A stretch of DNA of 64,000 bases, from positions 62,001 to 126,000 of the forward strand of contig NZ_SCKT01000001.1 in NCBI RefSeq assembly GCF_014155765.1, given 5' to 3'. Origin of the DNA: Pantoea dispersa. Lineage in GTDB: Bacteria > Pseudomonadota > Gammaproteobacteria > Enterobacterales > Enterobacteriaceae. The position numbers and the translations under genes were made by a program. Below the pieces are notes generated by a model that saw nothing but the letters and a program-made list of their open reading frames with translations, made no database searches and was not told the DNA's origin. Shown one piece after another: positions 27,241 to 36,704 of this stretch (the stretch's first letter is position 1; each line of letters starts with the position of its first letter).

Positions 27241-27771
27241 TCAGCGACCAAACAGATCGCGACGTTTTGCTTTGAACGGTTGCGCAATCAATACCAGAAT
27301 GCCCACCAGCAGATAAGCGGCAAAAATCACGATCATCCACTGCGGCATGCTCCAGGTCAGGAAAGTCCATCCGCGTTCGGCGCAGTCACCGCTGGCGACA
27401 AATACCGCCGGCAGCCATTTATCCAGCGGCAGCCAGCTCGGGAAGCGAGCAGCAAAATCGCAGGTCACAAACGGATTGGGATGCAGCTGAATCATGGTGT
27501 GCTCATAAGAGAGGCGTACCCCTTCATAAGCGCTGTAGAGCCAGATGGCGATGGCTGCCCAGCGCAGCGGCGTTTTAGGCGCAATTGCACCCACCAGGCC
27601 GGCGCCCATGACGCCAAACAGCGCACAACGCTCATAGATACACATTACGCAGGGTTGCAGTCCCATTACGTGCTGAAAGAACAGCGCAACCAGTTCAAAA
27701 ACCAGGGCGGTCAGGGCCATTAATAACCAGGCACCGCGTCCGCGTGAGCATTGATTCAAGTATCGCAACAT
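27241..27771 (-). CDS. dsbB: Disulfide bond formation protein DsbB
   Basis: A 176-residue inner-membrane quinone reductase that reoxidises DsbA. Four transmembrane helices are visible. The first periplasmic redox pair is C41/C44 ([10 protein letters not shown]), and the second comprises the cysteines in VTCDFAARF and SGDCAERGW. In E. coli nhaB lies between dsbB and fadR; here only about 310 bases separate them. Confidence 0.96.
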   Translation of the reverse strand: MLRYLNQCSRGRGAWLLMALTALVFELVALFFQHVMGLQPCVMCIYERCALFGVMGAGLVGAIAPKTPLRWAAIAIWLYSAYEGVRLSYEHTMIQLHPNPFVTCDFAARFPSWLPLDKWLPAVFVASGDCAERGWTFLTWSMPQWMIVIFAAYLLVGILVLIAQPFKAKRRDLFGR

Positions 27772-28080
27772 ATTGCTTTTCCCGTAGCCGTTAATGCATC
27801 GCAGTGTAAACCAAAAGCGTACCCGTGCCAGCCAGGCAGGGGGAAAAAATCATGTATAAAAATGACTTATCCCTGATCCACGCCAAAAAATCGTGGCTTT
27901 TAGCACACGGCATCAAAAGCGCACACGTAAGCGCAGCGTAACCCACAGCTTTTTTCGCTGCGTAGCGGCTGAATTTTGCGCCAGCGCGCGCTTTTAATCC
28001 GCTGGCAGGCTATTTCCGCTATGACCCCTCTGGTATGATGAGTGCCATTACGACAAAGAAAGCAACGAGAAATAAATGCT
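27772..28080. other. dsbB-fadR divergent intergenic region
   Basis: About 310 bases containing the promoters of the two divergent genes. No trace of nhaB coding sequence was seen on either strand. I could not fix the promoters by eye. Confidence 0.5.
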
Positions 28081-28800
28081 ATGGTGATTAAGGCACAGAG
28101 CCCTGCAGGATTCGCTGAAGAGTACATAATTGAAAGCATCTGGAACAGCCGTTTTCCGCCGGGATCGATTCTTCCTGCCGAACGTGAGCTTTCTGAACTG
28201 ATCGGCGTGACCCGCACCACTCTGCGTGAAGTGCTGCAGCGGCTGGCTCGTGATGGCTGGCTGACCATTCAGCATGGTAAACCCACCCGCGTTAATGATT
28301 TCTGGGAAACGTCTGGTCTTAATATCCTCGAAACGCTCGCCCGTCTTGACCACGACAGTGTGCCGCAGTTAATTGATAACCTGCTGTCAGTGCGCACCAA
28401 TATCGCGTCGATCTTTATCAGCCGCGCGCTGCGCCATCATCCGAATAAGGCGCGTGAAGTGCTGGAGAGTGCGCTGAGCGAGGAAGATCAGGCTGAAGCC
28501 TATACCGAGCTGGATTATCGCGTGTTTCGCGGCCTGGCCTTTGCTTCCGGCAACCCGATTTACGGCCTGATTCTCAACGGTCTGAAAGGGCTGTACACCC
28601 GCGTTGGCCGCCATTACTTCTCGAATCCGGAAGCGCGTGAACTGGCGCGTAACTTCTATCGTCAGCTGGCGGATCTGTGTGGCAAACAGCCAACGCAGGA
28701 TCAGATCGTCGACAGCGTGCGTAACTACGGCCGCCGCAGCGGTGAAATCTGGCACAGCATGCAGAAAAGCATGCCGGATGATTTGAGCAGTAAGCGTTAA
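28081..28800 (+). CDS. fadR: Fatty acid metabolism regulator FadR
   Basis: A 239-residue GntR-family regulator, the same length as E. coli FadR. The N-terminal winged helix contains [37 protein letters not shown] at about residues 24-60, including the DNA-contacting arginines. The C-terminal domain binds long-chain acyl-CoA ([15 protein letters not shown]). It represses fad genes and activates fabA/fabB. A likely target, the fadD operator at 20444, is in the same window. Confidence 0.97.
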   Translation: MVIKAQSPAGFAEEYIIESIWNSRFPPGSILPAERELSELIGVTRTTLREVLQRLARDGWLTIQHGKPTRVNDFWETSGLNILETLARLDHDSVPQLIDNLLSVRTNIASIFISRALRHHPNKAREVLESALSEEDQAEAYTELDYRVFRGLAFASGNPIYGLILNGLKGLYTRVGRHYFSNPEARELARNFYRQLADLCGKQPTQDQIVDSVRNYGRRSGEIWHSMQKSMPDDLSSKR

Positions 28801-29124
28801 CAGCGTACAAACGTTTTACGGGTTCCTGTCCCGGACAGCCAGTATCCGCTGCTGCCGGGCTGCTCCTCGCGCCGCTTACGCGGTACCTTCGGCGTTCACG
28901 TTGCGCCTGACGGACCGGCCGGTATCGGTCTTCCTGACCGGCCCGGCCTGATTCCCGCCTCCCCGCGGGAATCTCCTGGCGCAACGTAAAAGCCTCAGCG
29001 CTGCGAATAGCCCGCCGCATCAGCGGATACTGACTGTCTGTGAAGTTGGTGCAGGATTATCTGTGAGATTAGGGGCTTACAACGCAGGATGATAAATGCT
29101 CGTCCCTGAGCATGGAGATTTTGT
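28801..29124. other. Convergent fadR-ycgB gap, GC-rich and highly structured
   Basis: About 320 bases with no convincing coding sequence. The centre is a 90-base nested inverted-repeat element (28898-28987). Other short palindromes are seen, for example CCGC-ATCA-GCGG near 29013. It is far richer in secondary structure than the other gaps in the window. Confidence 0.6.
28898..28987. repeat. Branched inverted-repeat element
   Basis: The outer arms ACGTTGCGCC (28898-28907) and GGCGCAACGT (28978-28987) are perfectly complementary over 10 bp. Inside are two further hairpins: CGGTC-TTCCT-GACCG near 28926-28940 extended by CCGG/CCGG, and GATTCCCGC (28950-28958) with GCGGGAATC (28965-28973). The whole can fold as a closed three-way junction in DNA or RNA. 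It could be a dispersed palindromic repeat or a structured RNA 3' end. Confidence 0.6.
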
Positions 29125-30660
29125 TTAAAGCGCCGGTCCGCGCGCCGGACAGCGATCCAGCAGCTCCACGCTGCCATCTTCGTTCTGCTGTTCCAGATTG
29201 ACATCAAAACCCCACAGCCGATGCACATGCTTCAGCACATCGCGACGGCTCTTATCGAGCGGGGCGCGCTGCTGCGGCACATAGCGTAGCGTCAGCGAAC
29301 GGTCACCGCGCAGGTCAACGTTGTACACCTGAATATTCGGCTCCAGATTGCTCAGATTGTACTGCGCCGACAGCTGCTGACGAATCGCGCGATATCCCGC
29401 CTCATCATGAATGGCGGCAATCTCAAGATAGTTATTACGATCGTCGTCCATTACCGTAAACAGACGGAAATCCCGCATCACTTTCGGCGACAGGAACTGG
29501 CTGATGAAACTCTCGTCTTTAAATTCGCGCATGGCGAAATGCAGCGTCTTCAGCCAGTCGGAGCCGGCGATGTCCGGGAACCAGTAGCGATCTTCCTCGG
29601 TTGGCGACTGACAGATGCGCTTGATATCCTGGAACATGGCAAAGCCCAGCGCATACGGGTTGATACCGTTATACCACTGGCTGTTATACGGCGGCTGATA
29701 CACCACGTTGGTATGACTGTGCAGGAACTCCATCATAAAGCGCTCCGACACTTTGCCCTCATCGTACAGGTGATTCAGGATGGTGTAGTGCCAGAAGGTC
29801 GCCCAGCCTTCATTCATCACCTGGGTCTGTTTCTGCGGGTAAAAATACTGGCTGACTTTACGCACAATGCGCAGCACTTCACGCTGCCACGACTCCAGCA
29901 GTGGCGCGTTCTTTTCCATAAAGTACAGCAGGTTTTCCTGCGGCTCAGAGGGATAGCGCGCCGCCTCGACCTGAGTTAACTCTTTCTCTTTGCGTGGCAG
30001 GGTGCGCCACAGCGTATTGACCTGGCTTTGCAGATATTCTTCCCGGCTTTTCTGCCGCGCTTTCTCTTCCTGCAGCGAAATCTTTTGCGGGCGTTTATAG
30101 CGATCGACGCCATAGTTCATCAGCGCATGACAGGAGTCCAGCAGTCGCTCGACCTCTTCCACGCCATAACGCTCTTCGCAATCAGAGATGTAGTTACGCG
30201 CGAACAGCAGATAATCGACAATTGAGCTGGCATCGGTCCAGCTGCGGAACAGGTAGTTGTTTTTGAAGAAAGAGTTGTGGCCATAGCAGGCGTGCGCCAT
30301 CACCAGCGCCTGCATGGTCATGGTGTTCTCTTCCATCAGGTAAGCGATACAGGGATTCGAGTTAATGACGATTTCATACGCCAGTCCCTGCTGACCATGT
30401 TTATAGCGCTGCTCGGTTTCGATGAACTTCTTGCCGAACGACCAGTGGGCATAATTGATGGGCATCCCCACGCTGGAGTACGCATCCATCATCTGCTCGG
30501 AGGTGATCACTTCGATTTGGTGCGGGTAGGTATCGAGCCCATAGCTTTTGGCCACGCGGTCGATCTCCGCCAGGTAGACATCAAGCAGCTCAAAGGTCCA
30601 GTCGGGACCGTCACTGAGTCGTTTGCTGTTGCGGGTTGGCTCGTCAAACATTGTCGTCAT
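29125..30660 (-). CDS. ycgB: SpoVR-family protein YcgB
   Basis: A 511-residue cytoplasmic protein of the SpoVR family, close to E. coli YcgB (510). Recognisable segments are SFGKKFIETEQRYKHGQQGLAYEIV..NPCIAYLMEENT, MAHACYGHNSFFKNNYLF and MNEGWATFWHYTILN. In gammaproteobacteria it is often associated with yeaG/yeaH, which lie 8 kb away here, and is part of the stationary-phase response. Its biochemical role is unknown. The start ATG ends at 30660 after AGAGGTGCGCT. Confidence 0.94.
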   Translation of the reverse strand: MTTMFDEPTRNSKRLSDGPDWTFELLDVYLAEIDRVAKSYGLDTYPHQIEVITSEQMMDAYSSVGMPINYAHWSFGKKFIETEQRYKHGQQGLAYEIVINSNPCIAYLMEENTMTMQALVMAHACYGHNSFFKNNYLFRSWTDASSIVDYLLFARNYISDCEERYGVEEVERLLDSCHALMNYGVDRYKRPQKISLQEEKARQKSREEYLQSQVNTLWRTLPRKEKELTQVEAARYPSEPQENLLYFMEKNAPLLESWQREVLRIVRKVSQYFYPQKQTQVMNEGWATFWHYTILNHLYDEGKVSERFMMEFLHSHTNVVYQPPYNSQWYNGINPYALGFAMFQDIKRICQSPTEEDRYWFPDIAGSDWLKTLHFAMREFKDESFISQFLSPKVMRDFRLFTVMDDDRNNYLEIAAIHDEAGYRAIRQQLSAQYNLSNLEPNIQVYNVDLRGDRSLTLRYVPQQRAPLDKSRRDVLKHVHRLWGFDVNLEQQNEDGSVELLDRCPARGPAL

Positions 30661-31159
30661 AGCGCACCTCTGTTTTGCAAGCGGCAGGCAACAGAGTGTC
30701 ACCTGTCACGATCGTTTAAGGCTTCATCCTGAGAAAGACAGCCCAAAAAAACTGAGCGAACACTTCAATGATAGTCCACTGTCGCTTATCCGATGCGGGA
30801 ACTCAATCGAATTCTTTTGGTACAAAATCATCATAATAGGCGTGCTTTGGTAGCTAATAAGGTGATGTGTTATCTGAGTGATAAATTGCAGCATTAAATC
30901 CTGTTTATAAGCGCGCGATATGACTGCGGCGCTTTCTCCTGAAAAAAGTGAGATGCTCTGCCTTTCGCATAATAATTCGCTGGTTAACGCTTTTAAGGCA
31001 CAAAAAACTCTGATTTTGGCGCGACCGCATGATTTCAGTGTGCAGTTAAGTGAAAAACATGTGAAATGAAAGGGTCGAATGTAATATCAGTTCAGCCATC
31101 GGGTTATGCTAAACCCGATGGTGATACCAGTTAATTATGCTTTTCTCGATGAGGGGCTT
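30661..31159. promoter_or_regulatory. ycgB-dadA divergent control region
   Basis: About 500 AT-rich bases without a convincing gene. It must hold the promoters for ycgB (minus) and dadAX (plus). In E. coli the dad promoters are controlled by Lrp and CRP. Short A/T tracts are present around 30820-30990 and 31040-31070, but I could not define a site. The in-frame extension of dadA to 31106 is unlikely to be translated. Confidence 0.4.
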
Positions 31160-32461
31160 ATGCGCGTAGTCATTCTGGGTAGTGGTGTCGTAGGGGTAGC
31201 CAGTGCGTGGTATCTGGCGCAGGCGGGGCATGACGTCACCGTAATCGATCGCCAGCCCGGCGCGGCGCTGGAAACCAGTGCCGGCAATGCCGGGCAAATT
31301 TCGCCCGGCTATGCGGCACCCTGGGCGGCGCCCGGTGTACCGCTCAAGGCGTTAAAGTGGATGTTTCAGAAGCATGCGCCGCTGGCAGTGCGACTCGACG
31401 GTAGCAAATTCCAGCTGGAGTGGATGTGGAACATGCTACGCAACTGCGACATGCGTCACTACCAGGAAAATAAGGGCCGTATGGTGCGCATCGCCGAATA
31501 CAGCCGCGACTGCCTGAAGGCATTGCGCAGCAGCACCGGTATCGCCTATGAAGGGCGCCAGGGCGGCACTTTGCAGCTGTTCCGCACGCAGCAACAGTTT
31601 GACAGCGCCAGCAAAGACATCGCGGTACTGCGTGAAGCGGGGGTGCCCTATGAGCTGCTGGAAGCGCATCAGCTGCACAGCGTGGAGCCGGCGCTGGCGG
31701 GTACCGCGCACAAGCTGACCGGCGGCCTGCGCCTGCCGAATGACGAAACCGGTGACTGCCAGCTGTTTACCCAGCGGCTGGCGGCGATGGCAGCCGCAGC
31801 CGGCGTCACTTTCCGTTATGACACGTCGGTGGATCAGCTGTTGCGCGAAGGCAATCGCATCTATGGCGTGAAGTGCGGCGATGAGGTCATCAAAGCCGAT
31901 GCTTACGTCGTGGCGTTTGGCTCTTACTCCACGGCGCTGCTGAAAGACATCGTGTCGATTCCGGTCTATCCGCTGAAAGGCTATTCCCTGACTATCCCGA
32001 TCAAAGATCCGCAGGGCGCGCCGGTCTCCACCATCCTGGATGAGACCTATAAAGTGGCGGTGACGCGGTTTGATGACCGCATTCGCGTCGGTGGCATGGC
32101 CGAAATCGTTGGTTTTAACACCAAACTGTTGCCGGCACGACGTGAAACGCTGGAGATGGTGGTCCGCGATCTCTATCCTGAAGGCGGGTATGTTGAACAG
32201 GCTACGTTCTGGACCGGACTGCGCCCGATGACGCCGGATGGCACGCCCATTGTCGGGCGCACGCCGCTGACCAATCTCTGGCTGAACACCGGGCACGGTA
32301 CGCTGGGCTGGACGATGGCCTGTGGTTCCGGCCAGTTGCTGGCCGATCTGATTTCGGGACGTAAACCGGCCATCGCCGCCGACGACTTGTCGGTGCTGCG
32401 TTATCTGCCGGGCTTTGCGGCCCCGGCATCGCCGCTGCGTAATGCCAGCGCGACGCGCTGA
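31160..32461 (+). CDS. dadA: D-amino acid dehydrogenase small subunit DadA
   Basis: A 433-residue FAD enzyme that oxidatively deaminates D-alanine to pyruvate and passes electrons to the membrane respiratory chain. The dinucleotide-binding motif [20 protein letters not shown] is at residues 7-26. Conserved DadA segments include [19 protein letters not shown] and [14 protein letters not shown]. The ATG at 31160 follows GAGGGG. It is followed by dadX after 21 bases. Together they catabolise L-alanine: DadX makes the D-form and DadA oxidises it. Confidence 0.96.
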   Translation: MRVVILGSGVVGVASAWYLAQAGHDVTVIDRQPGAALETSAGNAGQISPGYAAPWAAPGVPLKALKWMFQKHAPLAVRLDGSKFQLEWMWNMLRNCDMRHYQENKGRMVRIAEYSRDCLKALRSSTGIAYEGRQGGTLQLFRTQQQFDSASKDIAVLREAGVPYELLEAHQLHSVEPALAGTAHKLTGGLRLPNDETGDCQLFTQRLAAMAAAAGVTFRYDTSVDQLLREGNRIYGVKCGDEVIKADAYVVAFGSYSTALLKDIVSIPVYPLKGYSLTIPIKDPQGAPVSTILDETYKVAVTRFDDRIRVGGMAEIVGFNTKLLPARRETLEMVVRDLYPEGGYVEQATFWTGLRPMTPDGTPIVGRTPLTNLWLNTGHGTLGWTMACGSGQLLADLISGRKPAIAADDLSVLRYLPGFAAPASPLRNASATR

Positions 32462-32482
32462 TACTTCAGGGAGAGTAAAAAC

Positions 32483-33553
32483 ATGTCACGTCCTACGGGT
32501 GCCACCATTAATCAACAGGCGCTGCGCCACAATCTGGCGATTGTGCGTCAGGCGGCACCGCACGCGCGCGTCTGGTCGGTGGTGAAGGCCAATGCCTACG
32601 GCCACGGCATTGCCCGCGTATGGCAGAGTCTGGCGGAGACCGACGGTTTCGCGCTGCTGAATATGGAAGAGGCGATCCTGCTGCGCGAGCAGGGCTGGAA
32701 AAAGCCAATTCTGCTGCTGGAAGGCTTCTTTCACGCCGATGACCTGACGCTGATCGATCGCTATCGCCTGACCACCAGCGTACATAGTAACTGGCAGATT
32801 CAGGCGCTGGCGAAGGCGCAGCTGTCGGCGCCAGTCGATGTTTATCTGAAGATCAACAGCGGCATGAACCGTCTCGGTTTTCGTCCGGAACAGGCACAGG
32901 CGGCCTGGCACAAGCTGCGTGCGTTGCCCAACGTGGGGGAAATGACGCTGATGGCGCACTTTGCCGATGCGGAAAACCCGCAGGGGCTGGTGGAACCGAT
33001 GCAGCGCGTTGAACAGGCGGCGGAAGGGCTGAACTGCCCGCGTTCGCTTGCCAACTCAGCGACCACGCTGTGGCATCCGCAGGCGCATTTTGACTGGGTG
33101 CGGCCCGGCATTATTCTCTACGGCGCGTCACCGAGCGGCGACTGGCAGGATATCGCCAGTACCGGTCTGCAGCCGGTAATGACGCTCAGCAGTGAAATTA
33201 TTGGCATACAGCAGATCGGTGCCGGCGAGGGCGTTGGCTACGGTTATCGCTACCACGCGGCCGCGCCACAACGTATCGGTATTGTGGCCTGTGGCTATGC
33301 TGACGGCTATCCGCGCCATGCGCCGACCGGTACGCCGGTCAGCGTTGACGGCATCCGCACGCAAACGCTTGGGGCGATCTCGATGGACATGATGATGATT
33401 GACCTCGAACCCTGCCCGCAGGCGGGTATCGGTTCGCGCGTGGAGCTGTGGGGCAACGAGGTGAAAATTGATGAGGTGGCGAAAGCCGCCGGAACGGTAG
33501 GCTACGAGCTGATGTGTGCACTCGCGCCGCGCGTCCCGGTCACGCTTAGTTAA
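32483..33553 (+). CDS. dadX: Catabolic alanine racemase DadX
   Basis: A 356-residue PLP enzyme interconverting L- and D-alanine. The PLP lysine is K35 in VVKANAYGHG, and the opposite catalytic tyrosine is in GEGVGYGYRYHA. The start has AGGGAG upstream. It forms an operon with dadA. Its last 8 bases overlap the end of the convergent MFS gene. Confidence 0.96.
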   Translation: MSRPTGATINQQALRHNLAIVRQAAPHARVWSVVKANAYGHGIARVWQSLAETDGFALLNMEEAILLREQGWKKPILLLEGFFHADDLTLIDRYRLTTSVHSNWQIQALAKAQLSAPVDVYLKINSGMNRLGFRPEQAQAAWHKLRALPNVGEMTLMAHFADAENPQGLVEPMQRVEQAAEGLNCPRSLANSATTLWHPQAHFDWVRPGIILYGASPSGDWQDIASTGLQPVMTLSSEIIGIQQIGAGEGVGYGYRYHAAAPQRIGIVACGYADGYPRHAPTGTPVSVDGIRTQTLGAISMDMMMIDLEPCPQAGIGSRVELWGNEVKIDEVAKAAGTVGYELMCALAPRVPVTLS

Positions 33554-34739
33554 GCGCCGTCACTGTACCACGCATGTTCTTACTGCAGCGCCAGGCGATC
33601 AGCGCCAGCGCTGCACCCACCAGCATCATCAGCGCTAACGCTGATTTCTCTGCCACCGGCAGCGCCACCATCGCCAGGCTGCCGCCCGCACCGCCCGCCA
33701 TCTGAATAAATCCCTGCAGCGCCGCCGCCACACCCGCCTGCTGCTGATACGGCTCCAGCGCATAGCTGGTGGCCGGACCGACGGTGAAGGCCAGGCCGGC
33801 TACCGAGATTGCCACCGGAATCATGTACAGCGACCAGTGGGTTTGCCAGGCCGCAGGTAACAGCGCCATCCCCGCCACCACCAGCAGCGCACCGAGCAGC
33901 ATGGTGACAAACCCCATGGCCAGACAAAACGGGCGCCCCGCCTTGCGAATGGTTTTATTAACAAAGGCGCTGACCAGCATGATCCAGAAACCGTTGGCGC
34001 CAAAGGCAAACGAGAACTGCAGCGGCGTCAGGCCACCTTCGGTCATCAACACGTGCGGCGCCAGCGAAACGTAGGTCAGCACCATGCCGAGCGCGCCCGC
34101 GTTGGCAAAGGCGAAAGCGAGAAAGCGCGGCTGCCGGGCGATGGCAGCATACTGCGCCAGCGGCAGTCCTTTGACGCGCAGCGTGTCCGCCGGACGCGTT
34201 TCCGGCAGTGCGACCACCACAATAATGGCAATCACCAGCGCATAGCCGCACAGGAACCAGAAGGGCGCACGCCAGCCATAGGCTTCCGCCAGAATACCGC
34301 CGAGCAGCGGTGCCAGCGCCGGCACGATGTTCAGCGCGCCATTAAGGAAACCATAAGCGCGCGCCGCGGCATCGCCGCTCAGTCGATCGCGCACGCCGCT
34401 AAATGCCACCACCGCGCTACAGCATACCGCGCAGCCCTGAATCAGGCGCGCCAGGAAGAACACCGGCCAGACGGTGGCGGTTGCGGCCACTGCGCTGCCG
34501 ATGATGTAGAGCGCGAGGCCGATCAGCGCGATCGGCTTACGGCCAAAATTATCCACCAGCGGACCAGTAACCAGCTGACCGATACCCATCACCAGCAAAA
34601 ACAGCGGAATGGTGGTCTGGATCAGACTGACCGGGCTGTTAAGACCGTCGGCAATCTGCGGCAGCGTGGGGAGGTAGAGATCGATGCCCAGCGGTGCCAG
34701 CAGCACCAGGCTCAAAAGAAGTAGGGTAAACTTTTGCAT
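33546..34739 (-). CDS. Bcr/CflA-type MFS multidrug efflux transporter
   Basis: A 397-residue protein with about 12 hydrophobic segments and the DHA1 motif A VDNFGRKPIALIG near residues 62-74, after an N-terminal motif (LAPLGIDLYLPTLPQIA) characteristic of the Bcr/CflA and EmrD groups. It should export drugs or metabolites by proton antiport. The substrate is unknown. It is not at this place in E. coli K-12 and so is an accessory gene of the lineage. It is convergent with dadX, overlapping by 8 bases. Confidence 0.88.
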   Translation of the reverse strand: MQKFTLLLLSLVLLAPLGIDLYLPTLPQIADGLNSPVSLIQTTIPLFLLVMGIGQLVTGPLVDNFGRKPIALIGLALYIIGSAVAATATVWPVFFLARLIQGCAVCCSAVVAFSGVRDRLSGDAAARAYGFLNGALNIVPALAPLLGGILAEAYGWRAPFWFLCGYALVIAIIVVVALPETRPADTLRVKGLPLAQYAAIARQPRFLAFAFANAGALGMVLTYVSLAPHVLMTEGGLTPLQFSFAFGANGFWIMLVSAFVNKTIRKAGRPFCLAMGFVTMLLGALLVVAGMALLPAAWQTHWSLYMIPVAISVAGLAFTVGPATSYALEPYQQQAGVAAALQGFIQMAGGAGGSLAMVALPVAEKSALALMMLVGAALALIAWRCSKNMRGTVTALN

Positions 34740-34810
34740 TACGAACCAGTAACGTCCTGTTAAACAGGCGAGAAGGGTAATGAGTCTGCGGCCAAAAAGA
34801 AAGGGCTAAA

Positions 34811-34849
34811 ACGAAAAGGCGATGTCTGCCGGCACAGCGCAGACATCGC
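34811..34849 (-). terminator. Terminator of the wbaP-like gene
   Basis: GCGATGTCTGC (34819-34829) and GCAGACATCGC (34839-34849) form a perfect 11-bp stem. On the minus strand it is followed by CTTTTCGTTTT. It lies just after the stop at 34860. Confidence 0.82.
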
Positions 34850-34859
34850 GTCGAGGGTA

Positions 34860-36326
34860 TCAGTAAGCACCGTCGCGGCGCAGCACCACGCCAGCGGTTT
34901 TAAACAGAATGGCGATGTCGGTCCACAGCGCCCAGTTCTTCACGTACCAGGAGTCAAAATAGACGCGCGTGTCGTAGTCGATATCGTTACGCCCGCTGAC
35001 CTGCCACAGGCCGGTCATGCCCGGTTTGGCCATCAGATAGTAGTCGACATCGCCCGCGTAGCGTTCCAGCTCAGCTTCAATCACCGGACGCGGTCCCACC
35101 AGACTCATTTCGCCACGAATCACGTTCCACAGCTGGGGCAGTTCATCCAGGCTGGTTTTGCGCAGGAAGCCACCGATTTTGGTGATGCGCGGATCGTTCT
35201 TCAGTTTGAAATCACGATCCCACTCAGCGCGCGCTTCGGCACTGGTGGCCAGCAGATTCTGCAGCACTTCCTGTGAGTTGGTCACCATTGAACGGAACTT
35301 CAGGCACTTAAACTTCACTCCATCCTGACCGACGCGTTCGTGGCCGTAAATGGCATTCCCGCCATCGCGCTTCACCATCCAGCACAGCAGACCGAACACC
35401 GGGGCAAGAAACAGCAGCAGCAGTGAGGCAACCACCACGTCGAAAGTGCGCTTGAGGAAACGCGAGGAGCGTTTCGCCAGGTTGTTACTGACGCGCAGGA
35501 TCATCACTTCATGGCTGAAAATAAACGACATATCGGTGCCATACAGCGGCACACCGCGCAGCGTAGGGATAACCGAAATTGAGCGGCATTTCATCTTGGA
35601 CAGAAACTTCAGCCATTTATCGCGCACCACCTGCTGTTCAAATTCGGTGGCGACGATAAATTGCGTGTTGTCACGGTCCATGGTCTGCCAGTTGATGTCT
35701 TTCCAGGTAATAACCGGCACGCCGTTAACACTTTCCTGGTGAGGCTCATCATCCAGCGAGATAAACGCCTGCACGTTATAGCCCAGAATCTCCTCGCTCT
35801 GCAGCGCCGCGTAGGCTTCCATGGCGTTCTTACCGGAGCCGATGATAATGGTCTCTTTTTGCCACTGGCCCGCGCGGTTGATGGCACGCTTCACGCCGGC
35901 GCGCATCAGCGGCAGCAGCAGCAGGGCATAGGTCCAGCTAAATACCCACACCATGCGCGAGAAGTCCCATTTGGAAAAGGCAATCAGCGCCAGATCCAGC
36001 AGCGAAAACACAAACAGCGTTTTGACGATTTCTTTCAGCTCAAACCAGAACGGTTTGCGGTAGGTGTAGTGGCGCATACGCACCCAGAACCAGGCTGTGC
36101 ACAGCAATGACAGACCTAACTGTGCGACAAAGCGGTATTCAATTTGCTGCGGCGGAATAAAACTGTCCAGTTCTCCCCAAATACCCTGGACGGTGGCCGC
36201 GGATAAAAATAATGCCAGGTTCAGTGCAATTAAATCCGAAAAGCTGAGTGCCACTTTCGCGATGAGATTTTTGCGCAGTCCGCTCCACGAGCGGGTTGCA
36301 TCGTTCATTACCAATGTACTTGCCAT
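34860..36326 (-). CDS. wbaP: Undecaprenyl-phosphate sugar phosphotransferase, WbaP/AmsG type
   Basis: A 488-residue polyisoprenyl-phosphate hexose-1-phosphate transferase that starts a lipid-linked polysaccharide by adding sugar-1-phosphate, usually galactose or glucose, to undecaprenyl phosphate. The N-terminal half has several transmembrane helices and a soluble Rossmann-like part (ETIIIGSGKNAMEAY). The catalytic C-terminal third shows KRTFDVVVASLLLLFLAP, KFRSMVTNSQ, LRKTSLDELPQLWNVIRGEM and SLVGPRP. In Erwinia and Pantoea such enzymes initiate amylovoran or stewartan. It stands alone, with an AT-rich leader, not in a polysaccharide cluster. The symbol refers to family; the sugar is not proven. 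Confidence 0.88.
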   Translation of the reverse strand: MASTLVMNDATRSWSGLRKNLIAKVALSFSDLIALNLALFLSAATVQGIWGELDSFIPPQQIEYRFVAQLGLSLLCTAWFWVRMRHYTYRKPFWFELKEIVKTLFVFSLLDLALIAFSKWDFSRMVWVFSWTYALLLLPLMRAGVKRAINRAGQWQKETIIIGSGKNAMEAYAALQSEEILGYNVQAFISLDDEPHQESVNGVPVITWKDINWQTMDRDNTQFIVATEFEQQVVRDKWLKFLSKMKCRSISVIPTLRGVPLYGTDMSFIFSHEVMILRVSNNLAKRSSRFLKRTFDVVVASLLLLFLAPVFGLLCWMVKRDGGNAIYGHERVGQDGVKFKCLKFRSMVTNSQEVLQNLLATSAEARAEWDRDFKLKNDPRITKIGGFLRKTSLDELPQLWNVIRGEMSLVGPRPVIEAELERYAGDVDYYLMAKPGMTGLWQVSGRNDIDYDTRVYFDSWYVKNWALWTDIAILFKTAGVVLRRDGAY

Positions 36327-36704
36327 AAAACCTGCTCTCTTTTCTTAAGTAAAAGATGGCCTGACCAGAATCAAGTACGCGCTCAGGAGTCGTCCGCTGA
36401 AAGCAGAAATAAAATAATATTCAGCGAGATATGAGTCAGTGCTGCCATAAGCGCTGCATGGAAAGGGCCGTTTGAGACGTGATTTACGTCACGAAAAGCT
36501 GCAGCAACGTTTAAGAGTATGCAGGAGTTATTTGACAGAGTTAATATGGAAAGAGTCTGAAAAAACAATATTTGATTAAAGTACAGGTCAGCTAATTTAT
36601 TGAAAAATAATAATAAAAGTAAAAGGTGCCACGAAATAACAGACTATTTTAAGACTACTTTTCGGAATGACCGCCAGTCAAAGTGAATGGCGGTGAGGAA
36701 AATA
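36327..36704 (-). promoter_or_regulatory. AT-rich leader of the wbaP-like gene
   Basis: About 380 bases, much richer in A/T than the flanks (for example AAAAATAATAATAAAAG near 36602-36618). No convincing gene. TAAGAGTATGCAGG at 36512-36525 agrees with the RcsAB box consensus TRVGAAWAWTSYGR at 11 of 14 positions. Its length and composition fit a silenced, Rcs-type exopolysaccharide promoter, but this is inference. Confidence 0.35.

Noticed and set aside
28574-29020. Minus-strand ORF of 148 codons across the fadR end and the structured gap
   Set aside because: It overlaps fadR antisense and runs through the inverted-repeat element; Arg-rich low-complexity translation with no family resemblance.
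34053-34724. Plus-strand ORF of 223 codons opposite the Bcr/CflA transporter
   Set aside because: A shadow frame: Gln/Arg/His-rich, with no membrane segments or motifs, while the opposite strand has a coherent transporter.
36327-36704. AT-rich segment considered as a foreign island or phage remnant
   Set aside because: It is under 400 bases, has no integrase, transposase or direct-repeat ends, and is better explained as a promoter region.
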